NCBI GenBank assembly: GCA_023433305.1 | Contig: JAEZCZ010000062.1 | Coordinates: 1-24,554, forward strand | Reading direction: 5' to 3' | Length of the DNA: 24,554 nucleotides | Origin: Pseudomonadota bacterium | GTDB taxonomy: Bacteria > Pseudomonadota > Alphaproteobacteria > Sphingomonadales > Sphingomonadaceae | Shown: piece after piece, positions 1-9,277 of the stretch | Numbering within the stretch: position 1 is the first letter of the stretch | Layout: each line of letters starts with the position of its first letter | Made by a program: the position numbers and the translations under genes | The notes under the pieces: model-generated | Seen by the model: only the letters and a program-made list of their open reading frames with translations | What the model was told of the DNA's origin: nothing | Database searches by the model: none

Positions 1-115
1 TTGGTGGTCATAGCGCCTGTGACCCACCCGATCCCATCTCGAACTCGGCCGTGAAACCAGGCAGCGCCGATGGTACTAACGCTCAAGCGTTGGAAGAGTA
101 GGACGCCGCCAGGCA
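1..115 (+). rRNA. rrf: 5S ribosomal RNA (5' end at or just before the window edge)
   Basis: The stretch has the typical bacterial 5S core (CCGATCCCATCTCGAACTCG, then GAAACCAGGCAGCGCCGATG). Its ends pair to form helix I: TTGGTGG at 1–7 with CCGCCAG at 106–112, using two G·U pairs. G113 and C114 have no partner inside the window, so the true 5' end is probably about 2 nt upstream of base 1. It is followed by a terminator and an initiator tRNA, the usual end of an alphaproteobacterial rRNA operon. Confidence 0.93.
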
Positions 116-160
116 TTGCAGCCGGCGTGATGCGCGGAAAAAACCCATTCACAAGTCAAC

Positions 161-189
161 AGGGCTATCCCACCCGGGATGGCCCTTTT
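161..189 (+). terminator. Intrinsic terminator between 5S rRNA and tRNA-fMet
   Basis: AGGGC-T-ATCCC (161–171) pairs with GGGAT-G-GCCCT (176–186), giving two 5-bp stems around a T/G mismatch with an ACCC loop. A TTTT run follows. It lies about 45 bp after the 5S gene and before tRNA-fMet, so the tRNA is either made by readthrough or has its own promoter. Confidence 0.75.
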
Positions 190-215
190 GGTGTCTCTAA
201 CAGACGTCACGGTGC

Positions 216-292
<77 letters not shown>

Positions 293-317
293 CCGACGAT
301 GTGCAAATTCCTCATAC

Positions 318-343
318 AAGCCCCGCCGCCCGCGGGGCTTTTT
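318..343 (+). terminator. Intrinsic terminator after tRNA-fMet
   Basis: AAGCCCCGC (318–326) pairs perfectly with GCGGGGCTT (332–340) around a 5-nt loop and runs into TTTTT. It ends the rRNA/tRNA unit 26 bp after the CCA end and separates it from the nitrate operon. Confidence 0.9.
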
Positions 344-429
344 GCATTGTGCGATGTGCAAGCGGACAAGTTATATCTCCGGCTTTCGCCCGAACGCGCT
401 ATTCTCTGAGATTTTGCCGGAACTGATCC

Positions 430-453
430 TTGCTACTCCGGTCGCGGGAGCAA
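430..453. promoter_or_regulatory. Imperfect dyad in the narK leader (candidate operator)
   Basis: TTGCT at 430–434 is mirrored by AGCAA at 449–453. With one bulged A, the next three bases inward (CTC/GGG) also pair. It sits about 70 bp upstream of the narK start, where a regulator of the nitrate operon could bind. It does not match the FNR consensus TTGAT-N4-ATCAA, so the regulator is unknown. Confidence 0.25.
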
Positions 454-469
454 TCGATGGACGCCCGGA

Positions 470-496
470 ACTCAAGCTGACCATCGGCATTTGAGT
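470..496. promoter_or_regulatory. Hairpin/dyad just upstream of the narK ribosome binding site
   Basis: ACTCAA-GCTGA (470–480) can pair with TCGGC-AT-TTGAGT (484–496): an 11-bp stem with one T·G pair, a 2-nt AT bulge and a CCA loop. It ends 13 nt before the purine-rich ribosome binding site (508–519). It could be an operator or a 5'-UTR RNA hairpin. No function is proven by the sequence. Confidence 0.3.
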
Positions 497-519
497 AACG
501 GAAGCCGAAGGGGAGGGAG

Positions 520-3249
520 ATGGCCGGCCCGGCTGGACCACTGGCGCACGACGGCGCCGACAGGGCTCTTTGGGGCAGCACCATTGCGTTCACCGCCTGC
601 TTCGCGGTGTGGACGATCTTCTCGATCATCGGACTCCAGATCAAGGACGAGCTCGGCCTTAGCGAGACTGAGTTCGGGCTCCTTGTGGGCACGCCGATCC
701 TAACTGGTTCGCTATCGCGCGTCTTCCTAGGGATCTGGGCGGACCAGTTCGGCGGCCGGCGGATTCTCGCGCTTGTCATGGCGCTCGCCTCGATCGCCAC
801 TTTTGTCACCTCGCTTGCCGATACCTACGTCGAGCTTCTGATCGCAGCCCTCGGCGTGGGCATTGCGGGCGGCGCCTTCTCAGTCGGCGTGACTTACGTG
901 TCGAAATTCTTTCCGACCTCTCGCCAAGGTACCGCGCTCGGGATCTTCGGCGCGGGGAACGTCGGTTCCGCGGTCACGAAGTTCGTTGCCCCGTTCGTGA
1001 TGGTCGCTTTCGGCTGGGAAGCCGTTGCGCAGCTCTGGGCTGCCGTGCTGCTCGTCATCGCCGCCCTATTCCTGGTCTTCACCAAGGAAGACCCCGATCA
1101 CCTCGCTCGGCAGAGCGAAGGTCGCAAGGCCGCGAGCATGCGCGATCAACTCGCGGTTCTCGGCAACGTCCAGGTATGGCGCTTCGCTCTCTATTACTTC
1201 TTCGTGTTCGGAGCTTTCGTAGCCCTCGCGCTGTGGCTGCCGCGCTACCTTATCGGGGTGTACGGGCTCTCTGTGACGACAGCAGGTATGCTCGCCGCGT
1301 TCTATTCGGTTCCGGCGAGCCTGTTCCGGATCTATGGCGGCAGCCTGTCCGACCGGTACGGCGCCCGCGCCGTCATGTACGTCACGCTCGGCATGTGCGT
1401 GCTCACCACGTTCATGCTGTCCTACCCACCGACGACGTACATCATTAAGAGCGTCCGCGGGCCCATCACCTTTCATACCGAGATGGGCCTAGTTCCCTTC
1501 GTGGTGACGATCTTCGTGCTCGGCTTCTTCATGAGCCTCGGCAAGGCGGCGGTCTTCAAGCACATTCCGGTTTACTACCCCAACCACGTCGGCGCGGTCG
1601 GCGGGGTGGTCGGGATGGTCGGCGGCCTTGGAGGGTTCGTGCTGCCGCTGGTATTCGGAGCGCTGCTCGACCTCACCGGCATCTGGACGAGTTCGTTCGT
1701 TCTGCTGTTCGTGTTGGTTTCGGTGGCGCTCGCCTGGATGCATGCGGCGATCCGGCACATGGAGCGCCGCGCGGTCCGCAAGGGGACCGAGGATCAGGTT
1801 CCCGAACTGCCCGAGATGCAAGGGCTCGGAGAGCCTGGGGTCTCCATCCCGCCCCGCAGGGCCGGCCCGATTGCCGATTGGAGGCCCGAGGATCCGGGCT
1901 ACTGGGCAAGCGGCGGCCGCGCCGTCGCGCGCCGCAACCTTTGGATCTCGACCTATTGCCTGATGCTGTCGTTCGCGGTGTGGATGGTTTGGAGCGTCGT
2001 GGTCGCGCGGCTGCCCGGCATCGGGTTCGCGTTCACGACCGACCAGCTGTTTTGGCTCGCCGCCGTGCCTGGACTGTCGGGTGCGACCTTGCGGATCTTC
2101 TATGCCTTCCTCGTGCCTATCTTCGGCGGGCGGCTGTGGACCGCGCTCTCCACCGGATCACTGCTCATTCCCGCTTTCGGCATCGGATACGCGGTCCAGG
2201 ATCCGAATACGCCTTACCTGATCTTCCTCGTCCTTGCGCTGCTGTGCGGGTTCGGGGGCGGCAACTTCGCGTCGTCGGTGGCAAACATCAGCTTCTTCTT
2301 CCCGAAGCGCGAGAAAGGCAGTGCGCTGGCGATCAACTCCGGCATCGGCAATCTCGGCGTCAGCCTGATGCAGTTTCTCGTGCCCGTTGTCGTGACGATG
2401 AGCCTGTTCGGCGCGCTCGGCGGGCAAGCGCAGACGCTCGAGGACGGCACCCGGGTCTGGATGCAGAACGCCGGTTTCGTGTGGGTTCCGCTGATCCTGC
2501 TCGGCGCGCTCGCCGCTTGGTTCGGGATGAACGACATCCTCAGCGCGAAGTCGTCCTTCGCCGACCAGGCCGCGATTTTCGGCCGGATGCATACTTGGCT
2601 GATGTGTTGGCTGTACACCGGTACCTTCGGCACCTTCATCGGCATGTCGGCGGGCTTTCCCCTGCTCGCGAACTTGGTGTTCCCCGAAGTCGACGCGATC
2701 CGCTACGCCTTCATCGGGCCTTTGCTAGGCGCGCTGTCCCGGGCAGTGAGCGGCGGGATGGCGGACAAGCTGGGCGGACACCGCGTGACCTTCTGGGTCT
2801 TTGTCGTCCAGGTGGCGGCGGCGGGAGGGATGATCTGGTCGCTTCAGGCGCACAGCTTCCTGGCGTTCTTCGCCATGGTGCTGCTGCTGTTCATCGTCAG
2901 CGGGGTCGGCAACGCCTCGACCTTCCAGATGGTGCCGGGCATCATGCGCGCCGAGGTGGATCGCACCGCGACGTCGAGCGATCCCGAGCAACGCCGGCTG
3001 CAGGCCGATCGGGAATCGGCTGCGGTGGTCGGCTTCATTTCCGCGATCGCCGCTTACGGCGCTTTCTACATTCCGAAGGCCTACGGCTCTTCGATCGAGG
3101 TAACCGGCGGCGCCGAGCTGGCCCTGTGGGGCTTCCTGGCTTTCTACCTCAGTTGCGCGCTTTTGACCTGGGTCTTTTACAGCGGGCCTCGCGGCTTGCA
3201 TCGCAGGGCGGGCTTACCGAGCCCCGCCTCACTCGCACCGGCCCGATGA
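520..3249 (+). CDS. narK: NarK1–NarK2 fused nitrate/nitrite transporter
   Basis: A 909-residue inner-membrane protein made of two complete 12-helix MFS transporters joined by a hydrophilic linker near residues 430–475. The first half resembles NarK1 (nitrate/H+ symporter) and the second NarK2 (nitrate/nitrite antiporter). The arginine that binds anion in TM2 and TM8 of this family is visible in each half: Arg67 and Arg270, then Arg525 and Arg741. The signature stretches SKFFPTSRQGTALGIFGAGN and FFFPKREKGSALAINSGIGN are also present. ATG at 520 is preceded by AAGGGGAGGGAG. It is the first gene of the nitrate operon, 12 bp before narG. Such fusions are known, for example in Paracoccus. The half assignments come from recall of family sequences. 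Confidence 0.95.
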   Translation: MAGPAGPLAHDGADRALWGSTIAFTACFAVWTIFSIIGLQIKDELGLSETEFGLLVGTPILTGSLSRVFLGIWADQFGGRRILALVMALASIATFVTSLADTYVELLIAALGVGIAGGAFSVGVTYVSKFFPTSRQGTALGIFGAGNVGSAVTKFVAPFVMVAFGWEAVAQLWAAVLLVIAALFLVFTKEDPDHLARQSEGRKAASMRDQLAVLGNVQVWRFALYYFFVFGAFVALALWLPRYLIGVYGLSVTTAGMLAAFYSVPASLFRIYGGSLSDRYGARAVMYVTLGMCVLTTFMLSYPPTTYIIKSVRGPITFHTEMGLVPFVVTIFVLGFFMSLGKAAVFKHIPVYYPNHVGAVGGVVGMVGGLGGFVLPLVFGALLDLTGIWTSSFVLLFVLVSVALAWMHAAIRHMERRAVRKGTEDQVPELPEMQGLGEPGVSIPPRRAGPIADWRPEDPGYWASGGRAVARRNLWISTYCLMLSFAVWMVWSVVVARLPGIGFAFTTDQLFWLAAVPGLSGATLRIFYAFLVPIFGGRLWTALSTGSLLIPAFGIGYAVQDPNTPYLIFLVLALLCGFGGGNFASSVANISFFFPKREKGSALAINSGIGNLGVSLMQFLVPVVVTMSLFGALGGQAQTLEDGTRVWMQNAGFVWVPLILLGALAAWFGMNDILSAKSSFADQAAIFGRMHTWLMCWLYTGTFGTFIGMSAGFPLLANLVFPEVDAIRYAFIGPLLGALSRAVSGGMADKLGGHRVTFWVFVVQVAAAGGMIWSLQAHSFLAFFAMVLLLFIVSGVGNASTFQMVPGIMRAEVDRTATSSDPEQRRLQADRESAAVVGFISAIAAYGAFYIPKAYGSSIEVTGGAELALWGFLAFYLSCALLTWVFYSGPRGLHRRAGLPSPASLAPAR

Positions 3250-3261
3250 CAGGAGCCTAGA

Positions 3262-6200
3262 ATGAGTCATTTTCTCGATCGCCTGACGTATTTCAGGATC
3301 TCGCGCGACAAGTTTTCGGACGGCCACGGGATCACGACGAACGAGCAGCGCGATTGGGAAGACGCCTATCGGAAGCGCTGGGCCGCGGACAAGATCGTGC
3401 GTTCGACGCATGGGGTGAACTGCACAGGATCCTGCTCGTGGAAGATCTACGTCAAGGGCGGGATCGTCACCTGGGAAACCCAGCAGACCGACTACCCGCG
3501 CACACGGCCTGAGTTGCCCAACCACGAGCCGCGCGGCTGCCCGCGCGGGGCGAGCTACAGCTGGTATCTCTATTCGGGCACGCGCATCAAATACCCGCTC
3601 GTCCGCGCGCGGCTGATCCGCCACTGGCGCGAGGCGCGCCAGACCTTGCCGCCGGTCGCAGCGTGGAAAGCGATCGTGCAGGACGCGGACAAGCGGCGCG
3701 ATTGGGTATCGCGCCGTGGGCGCGGAGGATTCGTGCGCGTCGGCTGGGACGAGGTGACCGAGCTGATCGCCGCAGCCAATGCCTACACGATCAAGGAATA
3801 CGGGCCCGACAGGATCGCCGGTTTCTCGCCGATCCCGGCGATGTCGATGATCTCCTACGCCGCCGGCAGCCGCTATCTCTCGCTGATCGGCGGCAATCTG
3901 CTCAGCTTCTACGACTGGTATTGCGACCTGCCGCCGTCGAGCCCGCAGACATGGGGGGAGCAGACCGACGTTCCGGAAAGCGCCGACTGGTACAACGCCG
4001 GGTTCCTGCTCGTCTGGGGCTCCAACATCCCGATGACCCGCGCGCCCGACGCGCATTTCTACTCCGAAGTCCGCTACCGCGGCGCCAAGAGCGCGGTGAT
4101 CGCGCCGGACTACAACGAAGCCGCGAAGTTCTCCGACATCTGGCTGCACCCCAAGCAGGGCACCGACGCGGCGCTGGCGCTCGCCCTCGGTCATGTCGTG
4201 CTGCGCGAATTCCACGTCGATAGGCAGGCGGAATACTTCGCGGACTATACCCGCAAGTATTCCGACTTCCCGCTGTTGGTGAAGCTGGTCGAGCGGGACG
4301 GAAGCCTGGTGCCCGATCGCCACCTCCGCGCCGCCGACATTGCGGGCGCCCTCGGCGAAACCAACAATCCAGATTGGAAGGCCGTCGCTTTCGACGACCT
4401 CTCGGGAGAGCTCGTCGCGCCGCTCGGCTCGGTGGGCTTCCGCTGGGGCGAACAGGGCAAGTGGAACCTCGAGGAGAAGGACGGGCAGGGGCGCGAGGTG
4501 AAGCTGCGCTCATCCCTGGCCGGTCACGAGGATGAGATCCGTGCCGTGGCCTTCCCCTATTTCGGCTCGACCGCGCCGCACGATTTCGTCGCCACCGCGC
4601 ACGACCAGGTCCTGCTCCGCAACGTCCCGGTGAAGTCGATCACGCTTGCCGACGGCAGCCGGGGCCTCGTCGCCACCGTGTTCGATCTGTTCTGCGCCAA
4701 CTACGGCGTCGATCGCGGCTTCGGCGGCGAGAATGTCGCGTCTGACTACGATGCCGACGTGCCGTTCACACCCGCATGGGCGGAAAAGATCACCGGAGTT
4801 CCGCGCCAGGCAATCATCCAGGTCGCGCGCGAATTCGCCGATACCGCCGAGAAGACCAACGGCCGCTCGATGGTGATCCTCGGAGCCGGACTCAACCACT
4901 GGTACCACATGGACATGAGCTATCGCGGGATCATCTCCCTGCTCGTGATGTGCGGCTGCATCGGCCAGTCGGGCGGCGGCTGGTCGCACTATGTCGGCCA
5001 GGAAAAGCTGCGCCCCCAGACCGGCTGGCTGCCGCTTGCTTTCGCGCTCGACTGGACACGGCCGCCGCGCCAGATGAACGGCACCAGCTTCTTCTACGCG
5101 CATACCGACCAGTGGCGGTACGAGACGCTCAAGATCTCCGAAATCCTCTCCCCGGTCGCGCCCGAAGGAGACTGGTCGGGCAGCATGATCGACTTCAACG
5201 TCAAGGCCGAGCGGATGGGCTGGCTGCCGTCCGCCCCGCAGCTCGAAACCAACCCGCTCGAGCTGGGTCGGCACATCAAGGAGACGGGTGCCGATGCCGC
5301 GACGGTCGTCGCCGACGGCCTGCGCTCGGGCGATATCAAGCCCTCCAACCTCGATCCGGACAACCCGATCAACTGGCCGCGGAACATGTTCTTCTGGCGC
5401 TCGAACGTGCTCGGCGCCAGCGGCAAGGGGCACGAATACTTCCTCAAGCACCTCGTCGGCTCGATGCACGGCGTGGTCGGCACCGACGAGGACGTCGAGC
5501 GGATCGAGCGTCCGAAGGATGTGGTCTGGCACGACGAAGCACCGGTCGGAAAGCTCGACCTGATGGTCAACATCGACTTCCGAATGTCGACCACGAGCGT
5601 CTACGCCGACATCGTGCTGCCCACTGCCACCTGGTACGAGAAGCACGACCTCAACACCTCGGACATGCATCCCTTCATCCACCCGCTCTCGGCGGCGGTG
5701 GACCCGGCCTGGGAAGCGCGCAGCGACTGGAACATCTTCCGCACCATCGCCAAGAAGTTCTCCGACGTGGCGCCCGAAGTCCTCGGGGTCGAGCATGATG
5801 TCGTGCTCACGCCGATCCAGCACGACACCGCCGGCGAGCTGGCGCAACCCTACGAGCCGAAAGACTGGCTCAAGGGGGAGGTCGACCCGATTCCGGGCAA
5901 GACGATGCCGAACGTCACGGTCGTCGAGCGGAATTATCCCGAGACTTTCGCGCGCTTCACTTCGATGGGGCCGGCGCTCGAGAAGCTTGGCAACGGCGGC
6001 AAGGGCATCAGTTGGGACGCAACGGGCGAGGTCGGACTGCTCGGCGACCTCAACGGGCGCGTGCTGGATGGTCCGACTGCAGGCCGGCCCAAGATCGACA
6101 ACGACATCGACGCTTGCGAGACGATCCTGATGCTCGCGCCGGAAACCAACGGCGAAGTCGCGGTGAAGGCTTGGCAGGCGCTCGGCAAGATCACTGGGCG

Positions 6201-7041
6201 CGACCACACGCACTTGGCGGAAGGCAAGGAAGAGGAGAAGATCCGCTTCCGCGACGTCGCCTCGCAGCCGCGCAAGATCATCTCCTCCCCGACCTGGTCG
6301 GGGTTGGAGAGCGAGCACGTCTGCTACAACGCCGGCTACACCAATGTGCACGAACTGATCCCGTGGCGCACGCTGACCGGGCGTCAGTCGCTCTATCAGG
6401 ACCATCACTGGATGCGGGCGTTCGGGGAGGGCTTCGTCACCTGGCGACCTCCGATCGATACCAAGACGGTACGGCAGGTGATCGGCAAGCTGCCCAACGG
6501 CAACACCGAGATCCTGCTCAACATCCTGACCCCGCACCAAAAATGGGGCATCCACTCGACCTATACCGAGAACCTGATCATGCTCAGCCTCAACCGGGGC
6601 GGGCCGACGGTGTGGATCAGCGAGGATGACGCGAAAGCGGCGGGCATCGTCGACAACGACTGGATCGAGGTCTTCAACGTCAACGGCGCGCTGACCGCCC
6701 GGGCGATCGTTTCGCAGCGGATCATGCCGGGCTCGGCGATCATGTATCACGCGCAGGAAAAGCTGGTGAACACCGTGGGCTCGGAGATCACCGGGCAGCG
6801 CGGCGGCATCCACAATTCGGTCACTCGCATCAACATGAAGCCGACGCATATGATCGGCGGCTACGCGCACCTTGCCTACGGGTTCAATTACTATGGCACC
6901 GTGGGCGCCAACCGCGACGAATTCGTGATCGTCCGGAAGATGAGCGAAGTGAACTGGTTCGACAAAGCGGCCGACGATGCCGCAAAAGTCACGGGCGGTA
7001 CCGCCGACTGGGGCACCGGGAAGATGGAGGCCGCAGAATGA
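3262..7041 (+). CDS. narG: Respiratory nitrate reductase alpha subunit (Mo-bisMGD)
   Basis: The 1259-residue catalytic subunit of membrane-bound nitrate reductase, reducing nitrate to nitrite at a molybdenum bis-MGD centre on the cytoplasmic face. It matches E. coli NarG almost end to end as I recall that sequence. The FS0 iron–sulfur ligands are His50, Cys54, Cys58 and Cys93 (HGVNCTGSC…RGCPRG). The expected Mo ligand is Asp218 in FYDWYCDLPPSSPQTWGEQ. Other blocks conserved are GAGLNHWYHMDM, TATWYEKHDLNTSDMHPFIH and the C-terminal GGYAHLAYGFNYYGTVG. AGGAG lies about 8 nt upstream of the ATG. Its stop overlaps the narH start (ATGA). No missing residue or frameshift was seen. Confidence 0.99.
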   Translation: MSHFLDRLTYFRISRDKFSDGHGITTNEQRDWEDAYRKRWAADKIVRSTHGVNCTGSCSWKIYVKGGIVTWETQQTDYPRTRPELPNHEPRGCPRGASYSWYLYSGTRIKYPLVRARLIRHWREARQTLPPVAAWKAIVQDADKRRDWVSRRGRGGFVRVGWDEVTELIAAANAYTIKEYGPDRIAGFSPIPAMSMISYAAGSRYLSLIGGNLLSFYDWYCDLPPSSPQTWGEQTDVPESADWYNAGFLLVWGSNIPMTRAPDAHFYSEVRYRGAKSAVIAPDYNEAAKFSDIWLHPKQGTDAALALALGHVVLREFHVDRQAEYFADYTRKYSDFPLLVKLVERDGSLVPDRHLRAADIAGALGETNNPDWKAVAFDDLSGELVAPLGSVGFRWGEQGKWNLEEKDGQGREVKLRSSLAGHEDEIRAVAFPYFGSTAPHDFVATAHDQVLLRNVPVKSITLADGSRGLVATVFDLFCANYGVDRGFGGENVASDYDADVPFTPAWAEKITGVPRQAIIQVAREFADTAEKTNGRSMVILGAGLNHWYHMDMSYRGIISLLVMCGCIGQSGGGWSHYVGQEKLRPQTGWLPLAFALDWTRPPRQMNGTSFFYAHTDQWRYETLKISEILSPVAPEGDWSGSMIDFNVKAERMGWLPSAPQLETNPLELGRHIKETGADAATVVADGLRSGDIKPSNLDPDNPINWPRNMFFWRSNVLGASGKGHEYFLKHLVGSMHGVVGTDEDVERIERPKDVVWHDEAPVGKLDLMVNIDFRMSTTSVYADIVLPTATWYEKHDLNTSDMHPFIHPLSAAVDPAWEARSDWNIFRTIAKKFSDVAPEVLGVEHDVVLTPIQHDTAGELAQPYEPKDWLKGEVDPIPGKTMPNVTVVERNYPETFARFTSMGPALEKLGNGGKGISWDATGEVGLLGDLNGRVLDGPTAGRPKIDNDIDACETILMLAPETNGEVAVKAWQALGKITGRDHTHLAEGKEEEKIRFRDVASQPRKIISSPTWSGLESEHVCYNAGYTNVHELIPWRTLTGRQSLYQDHHWMRAFGEGFVTWRPPIDTKTVRQVIGKLPNGNTEILLNILTPHQKWGIHSTYTENLIMLSLNRGGPTVWISEDDAKAAGIVDNDWIEVFNVNGALTARAIVSQRIMPGSAIMYHAQEKLVNTVGSEITGQRGGIHNSVTRINMKPTHMIGGYAHLAYGFNYYGTVGANRDEFVIVRKMSEVNWFDKAADDAAKVTGGTADWGTGKMEAAE

Positions 7042-8567
7042 AGATCCGCGCACAAATCGCCATGGTCCTCAACCTCGACAAATGCATCGGCTGTCACACC
7101 TGCTCGATCACCTGCAAGAACGTGTGGACCAACCGCGAAGGCATGGAATACGTCTGGTTCAATAACGTCGAGACCAAGCCCGGCATCGGTTACCCCAAGG
7201 ACTGGGAAAACCAGGAGCGCTGGAAAGGCGGCTGGATCCGCAAGGCCAACGGCAAGATCCAGCCTCGGCAGGGCGCCAAGTGGCGCATCCTCTCGAAGAT
7301 TTTCGCCAATCCGCACCTGCCCGAGATCGACGACTTCTACGAGCCCTACACGTTCGAATACGAATGGCTCCAGTCGGCGCCCGAACTCCAGGCCCAGCCC
7401 ACCGCACGCCCGCGCTCACTCGTGACCGGGGAGCGGCTCAACAAGATCGAATGGAGCGGCAACTGGGAGGACATGCTCGGCGGCGAGTTCGAGAAACGCA
7501 GCCACGATTACAACTTCCAGGACGTGGCCGAGAAGGAGATTTACGGCCAGTTCGAAAAGACTTTCATGATGTACCTGCCGAGGCTGTGCGAGCACTGCCT
7601 CAACCCCTCCTGCCTCGCATCCTGCCCATCGGGAGCGATCTACAAACGCGAGGAAGACGGCATCGTCCTGATCGATCAGGAGAAGTGCCGCGGCTGGCGC
7701 ATGTGCGTCTCGGGCTGCCCTTACAAGAAGATCTATTACAACTGGTCCACGGGTAAGTCGGAGAAGTGCATCTTCTGCTACCCGCGGATCGAGACCGGGC
7801 AGCCGACGGTATGCTCGGAAACCTGCGTCGGCCGCATTCGCTACCTCGGCGTCGTGCTCTACGATGCCGACCGGATCGAGGAAGCCGCCTCGGTCGAGGA
7901 CCCCAAAGGCCTTTATCCTGCCCAGCTCGGTGTGTTCCTCGACCCCTACGACACCGCCGTCCAGGAGCAGGCCCGGCGAGACGGCGTGCCCGAACAGTGG
8001 CTCGAGGCGGCGACCCGGTCGCCGGTCTACAAGATGGCGATGGAATGGAAGGTCGCCTTCCCGCTACACCCCGAATACCGCACCCTGCCGATGGTCTGGT
8101 ACGTGCCTCCGCTCTCGCCGATCCAGTCTGCGGCAGAGGCGGGCAAGATCTCGATGAAGGACGGGATGCCCGACGTGGCCTCGCTGCGGATCCCCTTGCG
8201 CTATCTGGCCAACCTCCTGACCGCGGGCGACGAGGTCCCGATCGCCTCGGCGCTCGAACGTATGCTCGCCATGCGGTCGTACATGCGCGCCAAGAGCGTC
8301 GAAGGCCGCATCGACGAGTCCATCCCGGAGCGCGTCGGTCTTACCCGCGCGAAGATGGAGGAGATGTACAAGATTATGGCGCTCGCGGCCTACGAGGACC
8401 GTTACGTCATCCCGACTGCGCACCGCGAGTTCGACGAGGACGCCTACGTCCTGCGGGGATCGAGCGGGTTCGCGTTCCATGAAGGCAGCAACGGCAAGAG
8501 CAAGGTGAACTTGTTCGGCGGCGCCAAGCGAACGCCGCGCAAGCCGATGATGGATGCACCGATGTGA
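7038..8567 (+). CDS. narH: Respiratory nitrate reductase beta subunit (iron–sulfur)
   Basis: A 509-residue electron-transfer subunit that carries electrons from NarI haem to NarG through four Fe–S clusters. The first ferredoxin motif is Cys16-x2-Cys19-x2-Cys22-x3-Cys26. The motifs CEHCLNPSCLASCP, CRGWRMCVSGCP and KCIFCYPRIETGQPTVCSETC follow near residues 184–260. Trp replaces a Cys in CRGWRMC, as expected for the [3Fe-4S] cluster of NarH. The length fits the family (about 510). ATG at 7038 overlaps the narG stop and has GGAGG 7 nt upstream. The stop forms TGATG with the narJ start. Confidence 0.99.
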   Translation: MKIRAQIAMVLNLDKCIGCHTCSITCKNVWTNREGMEYVWFNNVETKPGIGYPKDWENQERWKGGWIRKANGKIQPRQGAKWRILSKIFANPHLPEIDDFYEPYTFEYEWLQSAPELQAQPTARPRSLVTGERLNKIEWSGNWEDMLGGEFEKRSHDYNFQDVAEKEIYGQFEKTFMMYLPRLCEHCLNPSCLASCPSGAIYKREEDGIVLIDQEKCRGWRMCVSGCPYKKIYYNWSTGKSEKCIFCYPRIETGQPTVCSETCVGRIRYLGVVLYDADRIEEAASVEDPKGLYPAQLGVFLDPYDTAVQEQARRDGVPEQWLEAATRSPVYKMAMEWKVAFPLHPEYRTLPMVWYVPPLSPIQSAAEAGKISMKDGMPDVASLRIPLRYLANLLTAGDEVPIASALERMLAMRSYMRAKSVEGRIDESIPERVGLTRAKMEEMYKIMALAAYEDRYVIPTAHREFDEDAYVLRGSSGFAFHEGSNGKSKVNLFGGAKRTPRKPMMDAPM

Positions 8568-9277
8568 TGGCGCGCGAGATGAAACTGACGCTGCGCGCCC
8601 TGTCGGTGCTGCTCAGCTACCCGAGCGCCGAGTTGGCCGAGCATGTCGGCGAGGTGCGAAGGGCGTTGCGCGACGAAGGGGCGTTACCGGCCACCGCGCT
8701 GGGACGTCTGGAACCGCTCCTCAGTCGTCTGGAAACCTGGGATCTGCTCGACCTCCAGTCGGAATACAGTGAGTTGTTCGATCGCTCCCGCTCGCTGTCG
8801 CTGCATCTGTTCGAGCACGTTCATGGCGACAGTCGCGAACGCGGCCAGGCGATGATCGATCTGGTGGAACAGTACGGAGCCGCCGGCTTCTATCTCGACA
8901 GCACCGAGCTGCCAGACTTCGTGCCGGTGTTTCTCGAGTTTGCCTCGAGCCTCGATGCCGGCGAGGCGCGCGAGATGATCGAGCAGCCGGCGCACGTCTT
9001 CGCGGCGCTCGCCGAACGTCTCGACAAGCGCGAGGCGCCCTATGCCGGGATATTCCACGCGCTCGTTGCGCTCGGCGGCGGCAAGCTCGACAGCGAGGCG
9101 CTCCAGGAAATCCAGGAGCGCGAGCCCGAAGACGATCCCGCTCGGCTCGACGAGGAGTGGGAAGAGGCGCCGGTGACCTTCAATGCGGCAGCCTCCCACG
9201 AAATGGGCGGCCCGACCGGGTTCGTCGCCAAAGTCAGGGCGTCCAACCGCCCCATCGCCAAGGAGGCCGGACAATGA
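8567..9277 (+). CDS. narJ: Nitrate reductase molybdenum cofactor assembly chaperone
   Basis: A 236-residue TorD/NarJ-family chaperone needed to insert Mo cofactor into NarG and to anchor NarGH on NarI; it is not part of the final enzyme. Recognisable NarJ blocks are LSVLLSYPSAEL near the N-terminus and YSELFDRSRSLSLHLFEHVHGDSRERGQAM in the first half. The ATG at 8567 shares its A with the narH stop (TGATG). No clear Shine–Dalgarno precedes it, which suits termination–reinitiation coupling. ATG at 8579 is a possible alternative start. Its stop overlaps narI (ATGA). Confidence 0.96.
   Translation: MAREMKLTLRALSVLLSYPSAELAEHVGEVRRALRDEGALPATALGRLEPLLSRLETWDLLDLQSEYSELFDRSRSLSLHLFEHVHGDSRERGQAMIDLVEQYGAAGFYLDSTELPDFVPVFLEFASSLDAGEAREMIEQPAHVFAALAERLDKREAPYAGIFHALVALGGGKLDSEALQEIQEREPEDDPARLDEEWEEAPVTFNAAASHEMGGPTGFVAKVRASNRPIAKEAGQ

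Noticed and set aside
342..361. TTGCA-N10-TGCAA and TTG-N9-CAA in the narK leader as a possible FNR/Dnr site
   Set aside because: The spacing is one base off TTG-N8-CAA and the inner AT/AT bases are absent, so the match to the FNR family is not supportable.
347..376. TTGTGC–18 bp–TTATAT as a narK promoter
   Set aside because: Only about three of six bases fit at the -10; many chance matches of this quality occur in the region.
1878..3260. + strand 460-codon frame overlapping narK out of frame
   Set aside because: Arg-rich shadow frame inside the second MFS half, with no hydrophobic pattern or motif.
4510..7053. Long - strand open frame (847 codons) opposite narG
   Set aside because: It is a high-GC antisense shadow of a clearly identified narG; its composition (Arg, Val, Asp, His repeats) resembles no protein.
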